Assembly: GCA_964489955.1 (NCBI GenBank)
Contig: CAZBAV010000006.1
Span: 1 to 64,000 of the forward strand
From: Leadbetterella sp964489955
Lineage (GTDB): Bacteria; Bacteroidota; Bacteroidia; Cytophagales; Spirosomataceae
DNA length: 64,000 bases
Direction: 5' to 3'
Shown: piece by piece, positions 55,454 through 64,000 of the stretch
Layout of the letters: each line of letters opens with the position of its first letter
How positions within the stretch are numbered: position 1 is the first letter of the stretch
The notes under the pieces: generated by a model
Told to the model about the DNA's origin: nothing
The model's input: only the letters and a program-made list of their open reading frames with translations
Databases searched by the model: none
Position numbers and translations under genes: made by a program

Positions 55454-55966
55454 TTACTCTTTAAACCACTCTGCATATTTTACATAATTATTTGCGGTAC
55501 GCATAAAAACTTCAGCTAGTTCAGGTGTGATTTCTTTTATTTGTTTAGCCGGGTTTCCTGCCCAAACCGTACCTGGAGGAACAATGGTATTTTGGGTTAT
55601 GATGGCTCCCGCTCCAATAATGCTGTTCTTGCCAATTATGGCTCCATCCATCACTATCGCTCCCATGCCTATAAGTACTTCTTCCTCAATTACACAGCCA
55701 TGTACAATGGCATTGTGGGCTATACTCACATTATCGCCAATAATAGTTTTAGTTTTTTGGTAGGTACAGTGTACCACCGCTCCATCCTGGATATTTACAC
55801 GATTACCCATGACTATACTGTTTACATCGCCACGCACCACGGCATTAAACCAAATGGTGCAGTTGTCACCCATTACAATATCTCCCACTAAGGTGGCATT
55901 GGGTGCAAACCAGCAGTTGTTTCCATGGATTGGTCTTTTATCAAGAACAGGTAGTATTAAAGCCAT
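55454..55966 (-). CDS. Gamma-class carbonic anhydrase family protein
   Basis: The 170-residue left-handed beta-helix protein has hexapeptide repeats (NATLVGDIVMGDNCTIWFNA, and so on). The zinc ligands of gamma carbonic anhydrases are present as His66 (VVHCT), His84 and His89 (AHNAIVHG). It may hydrate carbon dioxide or act as an acyl-carrier-like scaffold; many family members are inactive. I chose ATG 55966 (MALILPV), the usual family start, over an in-frame TTG at 55987. It is divergent from the DMT transporter gene and has an exact promoter element. Confidence 0.88.
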   Translation of the reverse strand: MALILPVLDKRPIHGNNCWFAPNATLVGDIVMGDNCTIWFNAVVRGDVNSIVMGNRVNIQDGAVVHCTYQKTKTIIGDNVSIAHNAIVHGCVIEEEVLIGMGAIVMDGAIIGKNSIIGAGAIITQNTIVPPGTVWAGNPAKQIKEITPELAEVFMRTANNYVKYAEWFKE

Positions 55967-56010
55967 AAAAGTTTTTTTATCCTGCAATTTAATGCTAGGG
56001 AACCTATTAT

Positions 56011-56018
56011 CAAATGTA
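56011..56018 (-). promoter_or_regulatory. Bacteroidota -7 promoter element for the carbonic anhydrase-like gene
   Basis: On the minus strand this reads TACATTTG, an exact match, giving a leader of about 38 nt. It overlaps the plus-strand element at 56017-56024 by two bases. Confidence 0.55.
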
Positions 56019-56024
56019 TCTTTG
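56017..56024 (+). promoter_or_regulatory. Bacteroidota -7 promoter element for the DMT transporter gene
   Basis: TATCTTTG is an exact match, with a leader of about 70 nt. It shares TA with the opposing element in CAAATGTATCTTTG. Confidence 0.5.
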
Positions 56025-56101
56025 CATAGAACGTCATTGAGCTAACACTAATAATTATTTCCTATTTTCTCTGTTCTTGAGAAAAACATCTCATCATTTT
56101 T

Positions 56102-56995
56102 ATGCAAAACAGCCAACTCAAAGGGTATATCTATGCCGCACTTTCGGCTATTTCGTTTGGTTTAATTCCTGTATTTATTATCCCAATAAAGAGGGCGGGC
56201 ATTTCTATGGATGTTACACTCTTTTATCGCTTTCTGCTAGCTGCAATCATGATCTGGGCAATGATCATTATGCGAAAGGGGGGGCTGAAAATTCATAAAA
56301 CCGATTTACCTAAATTGGTTCTCATGGGGGTGCTTTATGCTCTTTCAGCCGAGTTTTTGTTTCTAGGTTATGATGCCATGTCTGCCGGTATTGCCTCTAC
56401 TGTGCTTTATGTTTATCCCATTATGGTAGCCATTATTTTGTCAGTGTGGTTTGGAGAGAAGATTTCTCTTTTTACCAAAATTTCAATAGGTTTGGCATTA
56501 GTGGGCGTGATGTTCATGAGTTTTGATGGCGAAGCCATGGATTTTAACTTCTGGGGCTTGCTTATTGTACTTACTTCAGCATTGTCTTATGCTCTTTATA
56601 TGATAGTGGTAAACAAGGGTAACTTAAAAGCATCAGGTATAACTATTACTTTTTATTCGGTGTTATTTTCTGCGGTGTTTTACGCCGTAAAAACGCTTGT
56701 TACGGGCCAGTCTTTGGTACTAAGCTCGGGATATTGGCTAGGGTTTATTGCTGCATTTTCGCTAGTAACGGTTGTGGTTTCGGTGTTGTTTATTGTGTTG
56801 GCTATTCAATTAATCGGTTCTACGCCTACTGCTATTCTGGGAGCTCTTGAGCCAGCTGTAGCTGTTTGGATTAGCATTATTTTCTTTGGAGAAAACGCTA
56901 CATTGAATCTCATTTTAGGATTGTTCTTTGTATTGTCTGCACTAGTGGTAAATATCTTAGGGGATGCCAAACGTAAGAAATCATTGGGTGCATAG
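56102..56995 (+). CDS. DMT superfamily (EamA) transporter
   Basis: The 297-residue inner-membrane protein has ten hydrophobic helices arranged as two EamA repeats of five. The first repeat starts YAALSAISFGLIPVFIIP; the second shows the conserved GSTPTAILGALEPAVAV with the Pro near the last helices. These proteins export or import amino acids, nucleotides or drugs; the substrate cannot be told from sequence. The gene is divergent from the gamma carbonic anhydrase gene. The family call is secure. Confidence 0.9.
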   Translation: MQNSQLKGYIYAALSAISFGLIPVFIIPIKRAGISMDVTLFYRFLLAAIMIWAMIIMRKGGLKIHKTDLPKLVLMGVLYALSAEFLFLGYDAMSAGIASTVLYVYPIMVAIILSVWFGEKISLFTKISIGLALVGVMFMSFDGEAMDFNFWGLLIVLTSALSYALYMIVVNKGNLKASGITITFYSVLFSAVFYAVKTLVTGQSLVLSSGYWLGFIAAFSLVTVVVSVLFIVLAIQLIGSTPTAILGALEPAVAVWISIIFFGENATLNLILGLFFVLSALVVNILGDAKRKKSLGA

Positions 56996-57133
56996 CGAGG
57001 GGATTTGTCATTTCTGATAAAAATATGTTATAGTCCGGGTTAATCTTATTGGTTTTTTTGACTCATAATTGGATAAAGAAGGCTTATTCTGGGCTGTTAT
57101 CCTTATTATTGTAATTCAAATTTTAAGGAGTTC

Positions 57134-58282
57134 ATGAGACTGTATCTTGTATTTTTTTTCATTTCAATAAGTTTTTTTACCAGCCAAGCTCAGCATTTTT
57201 CTACAGCCGATGGTCTTTTTGACCAAAACAGGGCAGATACAGATTTAGGCTTACATAAAGCCAAAGGAGCAGAGAGCTTTACTGTTTTTTCTGGTGCAGA
57301 GTCGCCTTCCCGATTTAATAACGGAGCGGTTGTGACGGCATTTAAAGGGAAATTGTATGTGCAGTGGCAAACTTCATTAAAAGATGAAGATGCACCTGAA
57401 ACAAAAGTGGTGTATGCAGTAAGTAAAAATGGGAAAAAATGGTCGGATCCAATAAACCTGGCTTTACCAAATGATACAGCCTACTGCACATCTGGTGGCT
57501 GGTGGGTAAATGGAGATACGCTTTTATCTTTTGTAAATGTGTGGCCTATAGGGAAATCTCCCATAATAGGTTATGCATATTATAGTCAAAGTACAGACGG
57601 TGTGAATTGGACTACATTAAAACCGGTTAGGATGTTAGACGGTTCTGCTATGCAGGGAGTAGTAGAGCAGGATCACAGGTTTGTGAGTGACGGCAGGATT
57701 TTAACTTCTGGGCATTTTCACCCCGGTTTAATGGTAAATCCTATTTTTACGGACCGAAGAGAAGGGCATTCTGGGTGGCAAAAAAGTAAATACTCTTATA
57801 TTCAAAGTGGAGACAAGGCAAGCAGGGAAATAGAACCTAGTTGGTTTTTACAGAAGGACGGCAGTGTAGTGATGATTTTCCGAGACCAGAAAAGTTCTTT
57901 CTATAAGTTGGCTGCAAAAAGTGTAGATAAGGGCGAAACGTGGACGGAGACAACACTGAGCGATATGCCAGATTCCCGTTCTAAACAAAGTGCGGGGAAT
58001 TTGCCAAATGGCACTGCATTTATGGTTCATAATCCTGTTTTAAAAAAAGATAGGTTTCCGTTAGCGATTGTTTTGAGTTCTGATGGAAAGATATTCAACC
58101 GTGCATTTGTATTACGGGAAGGAGGAGCCGACTTGCCGGAAAGAAAGTTTGAAGGAAAGGCAAAAACACTTGGCTATAGTTACCCAAAAAGTTTTGTGGA
58201 TAAAAAGTATATCTATGTCTCGTACTCTGAAAACAAAGAGAATATTGTAATTACCAGAGTGCCTATTAAAAGTCTATATTAA
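57134..58282 (+). CDS. Sialidase-like BNR propeller exo-glycosidase
   Basis: The 382-residue protein has a signal peptide ending TSQAQ. It shows Asp-box motifs in three blades (SKNGKKWSDP, STDGVNWTTL, SVDKGETWTET) and the AVVTAFKGKLYVQWQTS-type first blade, features of BNR_2 sialidase-like enzymes. It differs clearly from the sialidase-like protein at 24425, so it is not a recent copy. A good AAGGAG ribosome-binding site stands 7 nt before the ATG, unusual in this window. It is convergent with the FAD/Fe-S oxidoreductase (13-nt spacer). Substrate not predicted. Confidence 0.72.
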   Translation: MRLYLVFFFISISFFTSQAQHFSTADGLFDQNRADTDLGLHKAKGAESFTVFSGAESPSRFNNGAVVTAFKGKLYVQWQTSLKDEDAPETKVVYAVSKNGKKWSDPINLALPNDTAYCTSGGWWVNGDTLLSFVNVWPIGKSPIIGYAYYSQSTDGVNWTTLKPVRMLDGSAMQGVVEQDHRFVSDGRILTSGHFHPGLMVNPIFTDRREGHSGWQKSKYSYIQSGDKASREIEPSWFLQKDGSVVMIFRDQKSSFYKLAAKSVDKGETWTETTLSDMPDSRSKQSAGNLPNGTAFMVHNPVLKKDRFPLAIVLSSDGKIFNRAFVLREGGADLPERKFEGKAKTLGYSYPKSFVDKKYIYVSYSENKENIVITRVPIKSLY

Positions 58283-58295
58283 TGTTTGTAGCTGT

Positions 58296-61097
58296 CTATA
58301 TGCCAGCACATTCGTCTACTAAATACAAAATCGATTCATAGTTTTTTCCTACAGCTTGGCTCATTGCCATTTCGCACGTTTTTGTGGAAGAGTAATATCC
58401 GTCGGCTTGGTGTTGTTTTACTTCTTCTGCTTCAAATCTGGTAGCAGAAGCTGTAAGTTCTGGTACAAGGAAACCTCTATCGCCTGCCATACCGCAGCAG
58501 CCGGCATTTATAGGAACCACCACTTCTTTTGCGAATGTGGAGGCTATTTTCACAAATTGCTCCCGGCTTTCTAAAGAACAAACCGGATGTAAAACCACTT
58601 TTTCTTTTTTGGTTTCTGCGTATAACTTGGGCAAAGCCATGTGATACAAAAACTCTACGCTATCCCATACGGTCAGTTTCTTAAACAGAGCTTTTTTCTC
58701 CTGACTTAAGGCAGGATAAATTTGATGTAAAGTATGTTGGCAAGAGGTCACATCTACCACCACGGGTAACTTACCTTCTCCACTGGAAGACCACATTTTA
58801 TCAAAGATTTCATTGGCTTTGTAAGTATATGCGTCTTTAAATCCTTTGGAAGAAAAAATCTGGGAGCAACATGCATCTTGGTGGTCTTGTACTACCTTAG
58901 TTTTTATCCCAGCCTTATCACAAACACTATAAAAAGTCTCAATCAGGTTTTTTTCTTTTCCTTTGTAAGTACCCATCATTCGGGTAATGCAAGATGGGAA
59001 ATAGACGATTGCCGCCTCCTGCTCATTCCTGAAGTCTAATCTAGGAGTCTGACCAATTTGCTCTGTCCAGAGAGGCATTGTGTCAGTTAGTTTCCTAAAG
59101 AATGAGGTTAGGTTAGGCATAGTATTTACACCTAAAATGCTGTTGGCTGCAGTTCCAAAGTTGATTCCCATGCGGGCCATTTTTACAACAGAACCAAAGT
59201 TTTGGGCTACTTTCAATGCCATTTTCTCCTCAAAAGGAGTATGGGTGTTTACACGCAGTTTTTTTACTAAAGTGCCCGTATTAATATCTACAGGGCAGTT
59301 TACGGCACAAAGTCCATCTACTGCACAGGTATCCAATCCATCAAACTGGAACTGGCGACTCAGTTCTTCATATTCCGCCTTCTTGTTTTCTTCCTTCAAG
59401 TTTTCCAGAATCCTACGCATCACAATCCGTCTCCTTGGCGATGCAGTAAGGTTTTTTGAAGGGCAACTAGGTTCGCAAAAGCCGCACTCTATGCATTTGT
59501 CCACTTCTTCCTCTACGGATGGCATACGTTTCAAATCTCGCAAATGGGCATCTCTATGCTCGTTAATTATCACGCCCGGATTTAGCAGATTTTGCGGGTC
59601 AACAGCCTTTTTTAGGCGTTTCATGATTTCGTAGGCTTCTGTTCCCCATTCGGTTTCTACAAATGGCGACATGTTCCTGCCTGTACCGTGTTCAGCTTTT
59701 AAGGCTCCGTCGTATTTTTTCACCACAAGCTCCACCACGTCTTGTATGAAAGCATCGTACCGGCTTACGTCGTTATCAGACCTAAAAGTTTGAGTAATTA
59801 CAAAATGGATATTGCCATCTTTTGCGTGCCCAAAAATGATTCCGTTTTCATAACCATGCTTTACAAAGAGGTTTTGGATATCAATAATGGCATGACCTAG
59901 GTGAGGAAGAGGGAAAGCTACATCTTCCAAAATAACTGTTGTACCACTGGCTCGCACCGCACCCACAGCCGGAAACATACCTTTACGAACTTTCCAATAA
60001 AAAGCCTGTTGCGTAGGGTCAAGCGTAAACTTAGGTTTTTCTATTAAACTAAAATTCGGGATGTTGCTTTCGAACTTAGCCACAGATGCTTCCAGCTCCT
60101 CTAATGTATTTTCTTGGAACTCTACCAGAAGAGCCGAAGCATCTTCAGGCAAGAGCTTTACAATTTTAGGCATTCCATTCATATTTTCCACAGAGCGGAG
60201 GGAAGCCCTATCCATAAGCTCTACCATGGCTGCACCACATTCTATAAGCGGCTCAATGGCTTGGCAAGCCGAAAAGATATCGGTAAAATAAAGCAAACCT
60301 GTAGACTTAAATGCCTTGTCTTCTACGGTATCTAACACGGCTTCAGAAATAAATGCAAGCGTGCCTTCTCCACCAACCAAAAGATGTGCGAATATATCAA
60401 GCGGATGACTGTAATCTAGAAATGCATTAAGCGAATATCCAACGGTGTTTTTGGTTTTATATTTGTATCTAATACGGTCCTTTAGGTCGGTATTTTGTTC
60501 TATCTGTTGTTTTAGAACTGTTAATTCCTTAAAAAGATCTTTACAGTTTTCTTCAAATCGTTGGTAATCTTCCTTGTTTTCGGTAGAGAAGACCTGACCA
60601 TCAGGAAGAATAAAACGAACATATTTTATCGTATGATAGGAGTTTTGGCTTACGCCACAGCACATACCGCTGGCATTGTTAGAGATAATGCCGCCCATCA
60701 TAGCCGCACCGATACTGGATGGATCCGGACCTATCTTTTTTGCATGTTTTTTTAGGTAAGCATTTACCATTCCGCCCGTGATGCCTGGTTGCACACGTAC
60801 AGTTTTTGCTTGATTTTCTATGCTTAGTTTTCGCCAAAAACGACCTAATTCTACCAAGATGCCATCCGTGATACACTGACCAGAAAGACTTGTACCGCCA
60901 CCACGAAAAACCACAGGAGTGTTGGTTTTTTGAGCTAAACTAAGGATTTGAATTATTTCTTCCTCGGTTTTAGGCTGTACCACCACTTGCGGTATTAGGT
61001 AATAAAATCCGGCATCTGAGGCATAAGAAACCCTGTCGATGTATTTGTCTTTTACTCTATCACCTGAAATGATTTTTCTTAACTCCTGGCCTATCAT
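58296..61097 (-). CDS. FAD-binding and 4Fe-4S oxidoreductase (D-lactate/glycolate dehydrogenase-like fusion)
   Basis: The 933-residue fusion has an FAD-binding (GlcD-type) N-half with VVFRGGGTSLSGQ near 60 and HGTGRNMSPF near 460. A ferredoxin-like block follows with CIECGFCEPSCP and CAVDGLCAVNCP (about 530-600), then the C-terminal CCG domains with CCSQIFSSKG and GCCGMAGDRG. It should oxidise a 2-hydroxy acid such as D-lactate and pass electrons to the quinone pool at the membrane. It is downstream of the SDR gene by 20 nt, with shared promoter. The family call is secure, the substrate not determined. Confidence 0.92.
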   Translation of the reverse strand: MIGQELRKIISGDRVKDKYIDRVSYASDAGFYYLIPQVVVQPKTEEEIIQILSLAQKTNTPVVFRGGGTSLSGQCITDGILVELGRFWRKLSIENQAKTVRVQPGITGGMVNAYLKKHAKKIGPDPSSIGAAMMGGIISNNASGMCCGVSQNSYHTIKYVRFILPDGQVFSTENKEDYQRFEENCKDLFKELTVLKQQIEQNTDLKDRIRYKYKTKNTVGYSLNAFLDYSHPLDIFAHLLVGGEGTLAFISEAVLDTVEDKAFKSTGLLYFTDIFSACQAIEPLIECGAAMVELMDRASLRSVENMNGMPKIVKLLPEDASALLVEFQENTLEELEASVAKFESNIPNFSLIEKPKFTLDPTQQAFYWKVRKGMFPAVGAVRASGTTVILEDVAFPLPHLGHAIIDIQNLFVKHGYENGIIFGHAKDGNIHFVITQTFRSDNDVSRYDAFIQDVVELVVKKYDGALKAEHGTGRNMSPFVETEWGTEAYEIMKRLKKAVDPQNLLNPGVIINEHRDAHLRDLKRMPSVEEEVDKCIECGFCEPSCPSKNLTASPRRRIVMRRILENLKEENKKAEYEELSRQFQFDGLDTCAVDGLCAVNCPVDINTGTLVKKLRVNTHTPFEEKMALKVAQNFGSVVKMARMGINFGTAANSILGVNTMPNLTSFFRKLTDTMPLWTEQIGQTPRLDFRNEQEAAIVYFPSCITRMMGTYKGKEKNLIETFYSVCDKAGIKTKVVQDHQDACCSQIFSSKGFKDAYTYKANEIFDKMWSSSGEGKLPVVVDVTSCQHTLHQIYPALSQEKKALFKKLTVWDSVEFLYHMALPKLYAETKKEKVVLHPVCSLESREQFVKIASTFAKEVVVPINAGCCGMAGDRGFLVPELTASATRFEAEEVKQHQADGYYSSTKTCEMAMSQAVGKNYESILYLVDECAGI

Positions 61098-61117
61098 AAA
61101 GTGGGTTTTTTATCAAC

Positions 61118-61864
61118 CTATTTTTTGTAAATGGTGGTTGGGTACGACTGAGCTTTGGCATAAATGGTCATATCAGCTATGGTAACCCTATCAGGAGCAG
61201 ATACACAGTATAAAATGGCATCCGCTATATCTTGTGCTAATAGAGGGTCAAACCCTTCATATACCTTATCTGCTCTTTCTTTATCGCCTTTGAATCGTAC
61301 TGTAGAAAATTCTGTATTCACAGCCCCGGGTGCTATGTTGGTAACTTTTATACCGTATGCAGTGAGGTCTTTTCGCATACCTTCGCTAATGGCTTCTACA
61401 CTGTGTTTGGTGGCACAATACACCGCTCCGTTTTCATATACATGCTTACCAGCTACAGAACTGATGTTGATAATATGACCGCTTTGTCGCTCCACCATTT
61501 GTGGCATAATGCATTTGCTTACATTAAGTAGCCCAATGACATTGCTATTTATCATTGCTGTCCAATCGGCCAGGTCTCCGTCCTGTATGGGAGATAAGCC
61601 GTGTGCATTGCCTGCATTATTTACTAAGATATCTATTTGGTTAAAATCAGACGGTAAGGAATGAATAGCAGCTTTTACAGCCTCAAAATCTGATACATCA
61701 AAGGTTAGTATGTGGCTTTTTACAGTTAATTTTTTTTGTAGTTCTTCTAATCTCTCCCGTCTTCTTCCACATAAAATCAACTTAATCCCTGCCGAATCAA
61801 AAGCCTCGGCAGTGGCCATTCCAATACCTGATGAAGCCCCTGTAACTAACGCAATCCTACCCAT
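61118..61864 (-). CDS. Short-chain dehydrogenase/reductase (YdfG-like)
   Basis: The 248-residue classical SDR has the cofactor motif TGASSGIG at 8-15, NNAGNAHG near 87, catalytic Ser in NISSVAG, and Tyr/Lys in YCATK. The basic residues after beta-2 (CGRRRERL) suggest NADP preference. YdfG-like enzymes oxidise 3-hydroxy acids such as serine analogues. It is the first gene of an operon with the FAD/Fe-S oxidoreductase, consistent with paired redox steps on hydroxy acids. An exact -7 element precedes it. Confidence 0.92.
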   Translation of the reverse strand: MGRIALVTGASSGIGMATAEAFDSAGIKLILCGRRRERLEELQKKLTVKSHILTFDVSDFEAVKAAIHSLPSDFNQIDILVNNAGNAHGLSPIQDGDLADWTAMINSNVIGLLNVSKCIMPQMVERQSGHIINISSVAGKHVYENGAVYCATKHSVEAISEGMRKDLTAYGIKVTNIAPGAVNTEFSTVRFKGDKERADKVYEGFDPLLAQDIADAILYCVSAPDRVTIADMTIYAKAQSYPTTIYKK

Positions 61865-61888
61865 TATTTCAATGTATTATTAGAAAGG

Positions 61889-61896
61889 CAAATCTA
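61889..61896 (-). promoter_or_regulatory. Bacteroidota -7 promoter element for the SDR-oxidoreductase operon
   Basis: On the minus strand this reads TAGATTTG, an exact match, with an expected leader of about 18 nt to the ATG at 61864. Confidence 0.55.
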
Positions 61897-61935
61897 CAAA
61901 ATACCTGTAAAGAAATAGAGTTTGGGATAATGTTT

Positions 61936-62838
61936 TTAGCGTGTGAGCTGTCTGTACAATTCTGTTTTATCCGGGTTAATACTAGATACTAGCTTAAAGA
62001 CATCTTCCCGCTCTTTTTTGGGAGCCTGAGAGAAAACATTTACGAGTTCCTCACCTTTTGAATCAAAAAAGATGTTAATCATTGTGGCATTTGGCCGTAA
62101 GGTACTTAATACTTTAATCTCATTTAAATAATCAAAAATTACTTTACGGCTTTCTTCTGGTTTGGTAGAAAGGTTATCCAAGCCCAAGCGGTGGTATTTA
62201 TAGAAACCTTCTCGGTAGATAGAAAACTGCTGATTTCTAAGGTTTTCCATAATCCAATAACGGTCACGTATATCGGCTCCACTGCCCCATGAACCGCCTA
62301 CAGAGTTTCCTGCAAGGTTTACAATATTAAAAAGCCTGTCTACGTACGGATTGCCACCTAAACGTGAAAACGAATCATAGTCTACAGATAAAGCTGTAAG
62401 GGAATAGAAGGCTAAAATGCTGGTAAGGTTGTTTGTAAAGGATTGTTCATTGAACATCATTTGGCGGTTTTCCGGGTTAAAGGAAAAGTCGAAACTGCGG
62501 TCTACAAACTGGAAAACTACTGTTTCGTATGTTGTTCCAAAAACTGGCCTTACTACTTGAAAACGGGCAGTACCTGCATAGTTGTACTGAGACGGGCTAT
62601 CGGTTAGGTTTATACTAAGGGAGCATTTAATCCGCTCGTTTTCTTTATAGGAATCATTTGTCCACTTCATTCCATTCATAAACTCGTTAATGGCTCTTTC
62701 CATTTCAGAGAATATTGTACGGTCTCCAGCGGTACTGGCCTTCATTTGAGAGTAATTTAAACTAACACGGCATTGCAGTTCTTGTGCAAATGCTGTGGTG
62801 CCTGCTAGATATAGAAGTAGGAAAAGTATTTTTCTCAT
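61936..62838 (-). CDS. porD: DUF4835 protein (PorD-type, type IX secretion-associated)
   Basis: The 300-residue exported protein has a signal peptide ending TAFAQ. It contains the DUF4835 pattern: ELQCRVSLNYSQMK at the start, NDSYKENERIKCSLSINLTD, FYSLTALSVDYDSFSRLGGN, and the late NATMINIFFDSKGEELVNVF. I recall this family being annotated as PorD, linked to type IX secretion in Bacteroidota, though its role is not well defined. Its start overlaps the coaBC stop by 4 nt (ATGA), so the two are translationally coupled, an arrangement conserved in the phylum. The family call is good, the name less certain. Confidence 0.8.
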   Translation of the reverse strand: MRKILFLLLYLAGTTAFAQELQCRVSLNYSQMKASTAGDRTIFSEMERAINEFMNGMKWTNDSYKENERIKCSLSINLTDSPSQYNYAGTARFQVVRPVFGTTYETVVFQFVDRSFDFSFNPENRQMMFNEQSFTNNLTSILAFYSLTALSVDYDSFSRLGGNPYVDRLFNIVNLAGNSVGGSWGSGADIRDRYWIMENLRNQQFSIYREGFYKYHRLGLDNLSTKPEESRKVIFDYLNEIKVLSTLRPNATMINIFFDSKGEELVNVFSQAPKKEREDVFKLVSSINPDKTELYRQLTR

Positions 62839-64000
62839 GGGTTTAAAAATTTCAGGACAGCTGCTTTTATATCCGTTGCCACTTCTTCTTTTGGTTTTAG
62901 TGGAAACTGTTGTTTGTCCCCATTTTTATCAAAAATAGTAATTTTGTTGGTATCATAACGAAAGCCGGCTCCCTTATCTTGTAAAGAGTTTAAAACGATC
63001 AGGTCAAAATTCTTACGCTCTAGTTTTCCCTTAGCATTTTCTGCTTCGTTATTGGTTTCCAATGCAAAACCAACGTGTATTTGCCCTGCTTTCTTCTTTT
63101 TGCCCAACTCTCCGGCTATGTCTACCGTTTTTTCCAGATCTATATGCATCTGGTTTCCGGTTTTCTTGATTTTTGTGGTAGATACGGTGGCAGGTTTATA
63201 ATCGGCCACAGCGGCAGAAAATATAACAATATCAGCTTTTGCGTGAAGGTTTTCTACGGCTTGGTACATCTCTTCTGCAGATCGTACATTTATGCGGTTT
63301 ACTCCATCAGGATTGGGCAAGGTGGATGGCCCGGTTACCAGGTAAACTTCAGCACCGCTGGACTTAAATGACTTTGCCAATTCAAATCCCATCTTACCGG
63401 AAGAGTGGTTACTGATATATCTCACGGGGTCTAGGTCTTCTTGTGTGGGACCTGCAGTAATTACTACTATTTTCCCATTCAGATCACTGTTTTGTCGGAA
63501 ATGTTTCTCTAAGACTTTAATTATTTCTTCTGGTTCAGCCATCCGTCCTTTTCCCGATAAACCGGATGCGAGTTCACCCTCATTTGGTTCAATGATATGG
63601 TTGCCAAAGCGTTGGAGCTTAAGAATATTTTCCGAGGTAGATGGATGCAAGAACATATCTAAATCCATAGCTGGAGCAAAATAAACCGGGCATCTTGCAG
63701 AAAGGTACACAACTTGCAAGAGGTTGTCGCAAATCCCGTTTGCTGACTTACCAATGGTATTAGCCGATGCGGGAGCGATTAAGAGAAGGTCTGCCCACAA
63801 GCCAAGTTCTACGTGGTTTGTCCATTCCCCGGTTTTGGCTTCTGAAAATGATAGTCCAACGGGGTTTTTAGATAGGGTAGAGAGTGTCAAGGGGGTAATG
63901 AAATCTGTAGCGGTTTTTGTCATCACTACTTTCACCAAAGCCTTCTCTTTCACTAATAGACGAACCAAATGAGCCACTTTGTAAGCCGCAATACTGCCTG
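62835..64000 (-). CDS. coaBC: Bifunctional phosphopantothenoylcysteine decarboxylase/phosphopantothenate-cysteine ligase (5' end missing)
   Basis: The reading frame continues through the right edge of the window, so the N-terminus (the first part of the flavoprotein CoaC domain) is missing; the visible part begins GSIAAYKVAHLVRL. CoaC features include APASANTIGKSANGICDNLL and PVYFAPAMDLDMF. The CoaB half starts near GKIVVITAGPTQEDLDPVRYISNHSSGKMG, with the FALETN segment near the end. The enzyme makes 4'-phosphopantetheine precursors for coenzyme A in the cytoplasm. It is coupled to the DUF4835 gene. The identification is certain. Confidence 0.97.
   Translation of the reverse strand, partial: GSIAAYKVAHLVRLLVKEKALVKVVMTKTATDFITPLTLSTLSKNPVGLSFSEAKTGEWTNHVELGLWADLLLIAPASANTIGKSANGICDNLLQVVYLSARCPVYFAPAMDLDMFLHPSTSENILKLQRFGNHIIEPNEGELASGLSGKGRMAEPEEIIKVLEKHFRQNSDLNGKIVVITAGPTQEDLDPVRYISNHSSGKMGFELAKSFKSSGAEVYLVTGPSTLPNPDGVNRINVRSAEEMYQAVENLHAKADIVIFSAAVADYKPATVSTTKIKKTGNQMHIDLEKTVDIAGELGKKKKAGQIHVGFALETNNEAENAKGKLERKNFDLIVLNSLQDKGAGFRYDTNKITIFDKNGDKQQFPLKPKEEVATDIKAAVLKFLNP

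Noticed and set aside
55967..55987. In-frame TTG start extending the carbonic anhydrase-like protein by seven residues
   Set aside because: Family members start at MALILPV, and an ATG is available there.

Overview
The window reads as a chromosomal segment of a low-GC member of the Bacteroidota, most likely Cytophagales-like. The evidence is two SusC/SusD pairs plus a lone TonB-dependent receptor, gliding/type IX secretion lipoproteins (GldH, GldD, a DUF4835/PorD-type protein), a RicT/PSP1 protein upstream of gldH, and repeated -7 promoter elements of the Bacteroidota form TAnnTTTG with few Shine-Dalgarno sequences. I saw no tRNA, rRNA, CRISPR array, insertion sequence or prophage. Four runs of N (1243-1252, 13603-13702, 15999-16098, 42765-42774) are assembly gaps. 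Each falls inside a gene, and two fall inside tandem repeats; those four genes are probably intact in the cell.

Layout. 1-3000: complete rpsJ with its own terminator, a DUF983 zinc-ribbon membrane protein, a BadF/N-acetylglucosamine-kinase-like ATPase (gapped) and an M16 peptidase. 3159-7762: a susC-susD pair on the minus strand, preceded by a 1.2 kb gene-free region with promoter- and operator-like sites. 8941-16311: housekeeping and surface genes (DUF3817, gldH, ricT, purD, a secreted protein, an LEA-like repeat protein, and an RsuA/RluB pseudouridine synthase with a very long repetitive N-terminus). 16417-22176: a carbamoyltransferase/DUF5989/SxtJ module on the minus strand, followed by a YegD-like Hsp70 and a membrane-anchored SGNH hydrolase on the plus strand. 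The 49-residue DUF5989 gene is easy to miss.

22209-27547: a minus-strand operon for a BASS-type transporter, a YdjC/ChbG-type deacetylase, a sialidase-like propeller enzyme and a large secreted propeller/helical protein, apparently for degrading and importing a glycan. 27874-37980: an ECF sigma factor with no adjacent anti-sigma gene, a purple acid phosphatase, then a tight operon susC-susD-ceramidase-like-PqaA-like that ends in a 57-codon gene resembling only the N-terminal part of FecR. 38017-42873: a XylR/AraC regulator, a GH97 and a GH30 glycosidase (gapped). Ceramidase-like, GH30 (glucosylceramidase family), GH97 and phosphatase genes lying together suggest, without proving, attack on a glycolipid or sphingolipid-like substrate.

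43058-64000: pgi with a GH25 lysozyme-like protein, an ABC-F ATPase, the gldD-DUF2007-cdsA-CarboxypepD operon, a beta-barrel protein, a GH29 fucosidase, a lone TonB receptor, divergent gamma-carbonic anhydrase and DMT transporter genes with overlapping promoters, another sialidase-like protein, an SDR plus FAD/Fe-S oxidoreductase operon, and coaBC-porD running off the right edge.
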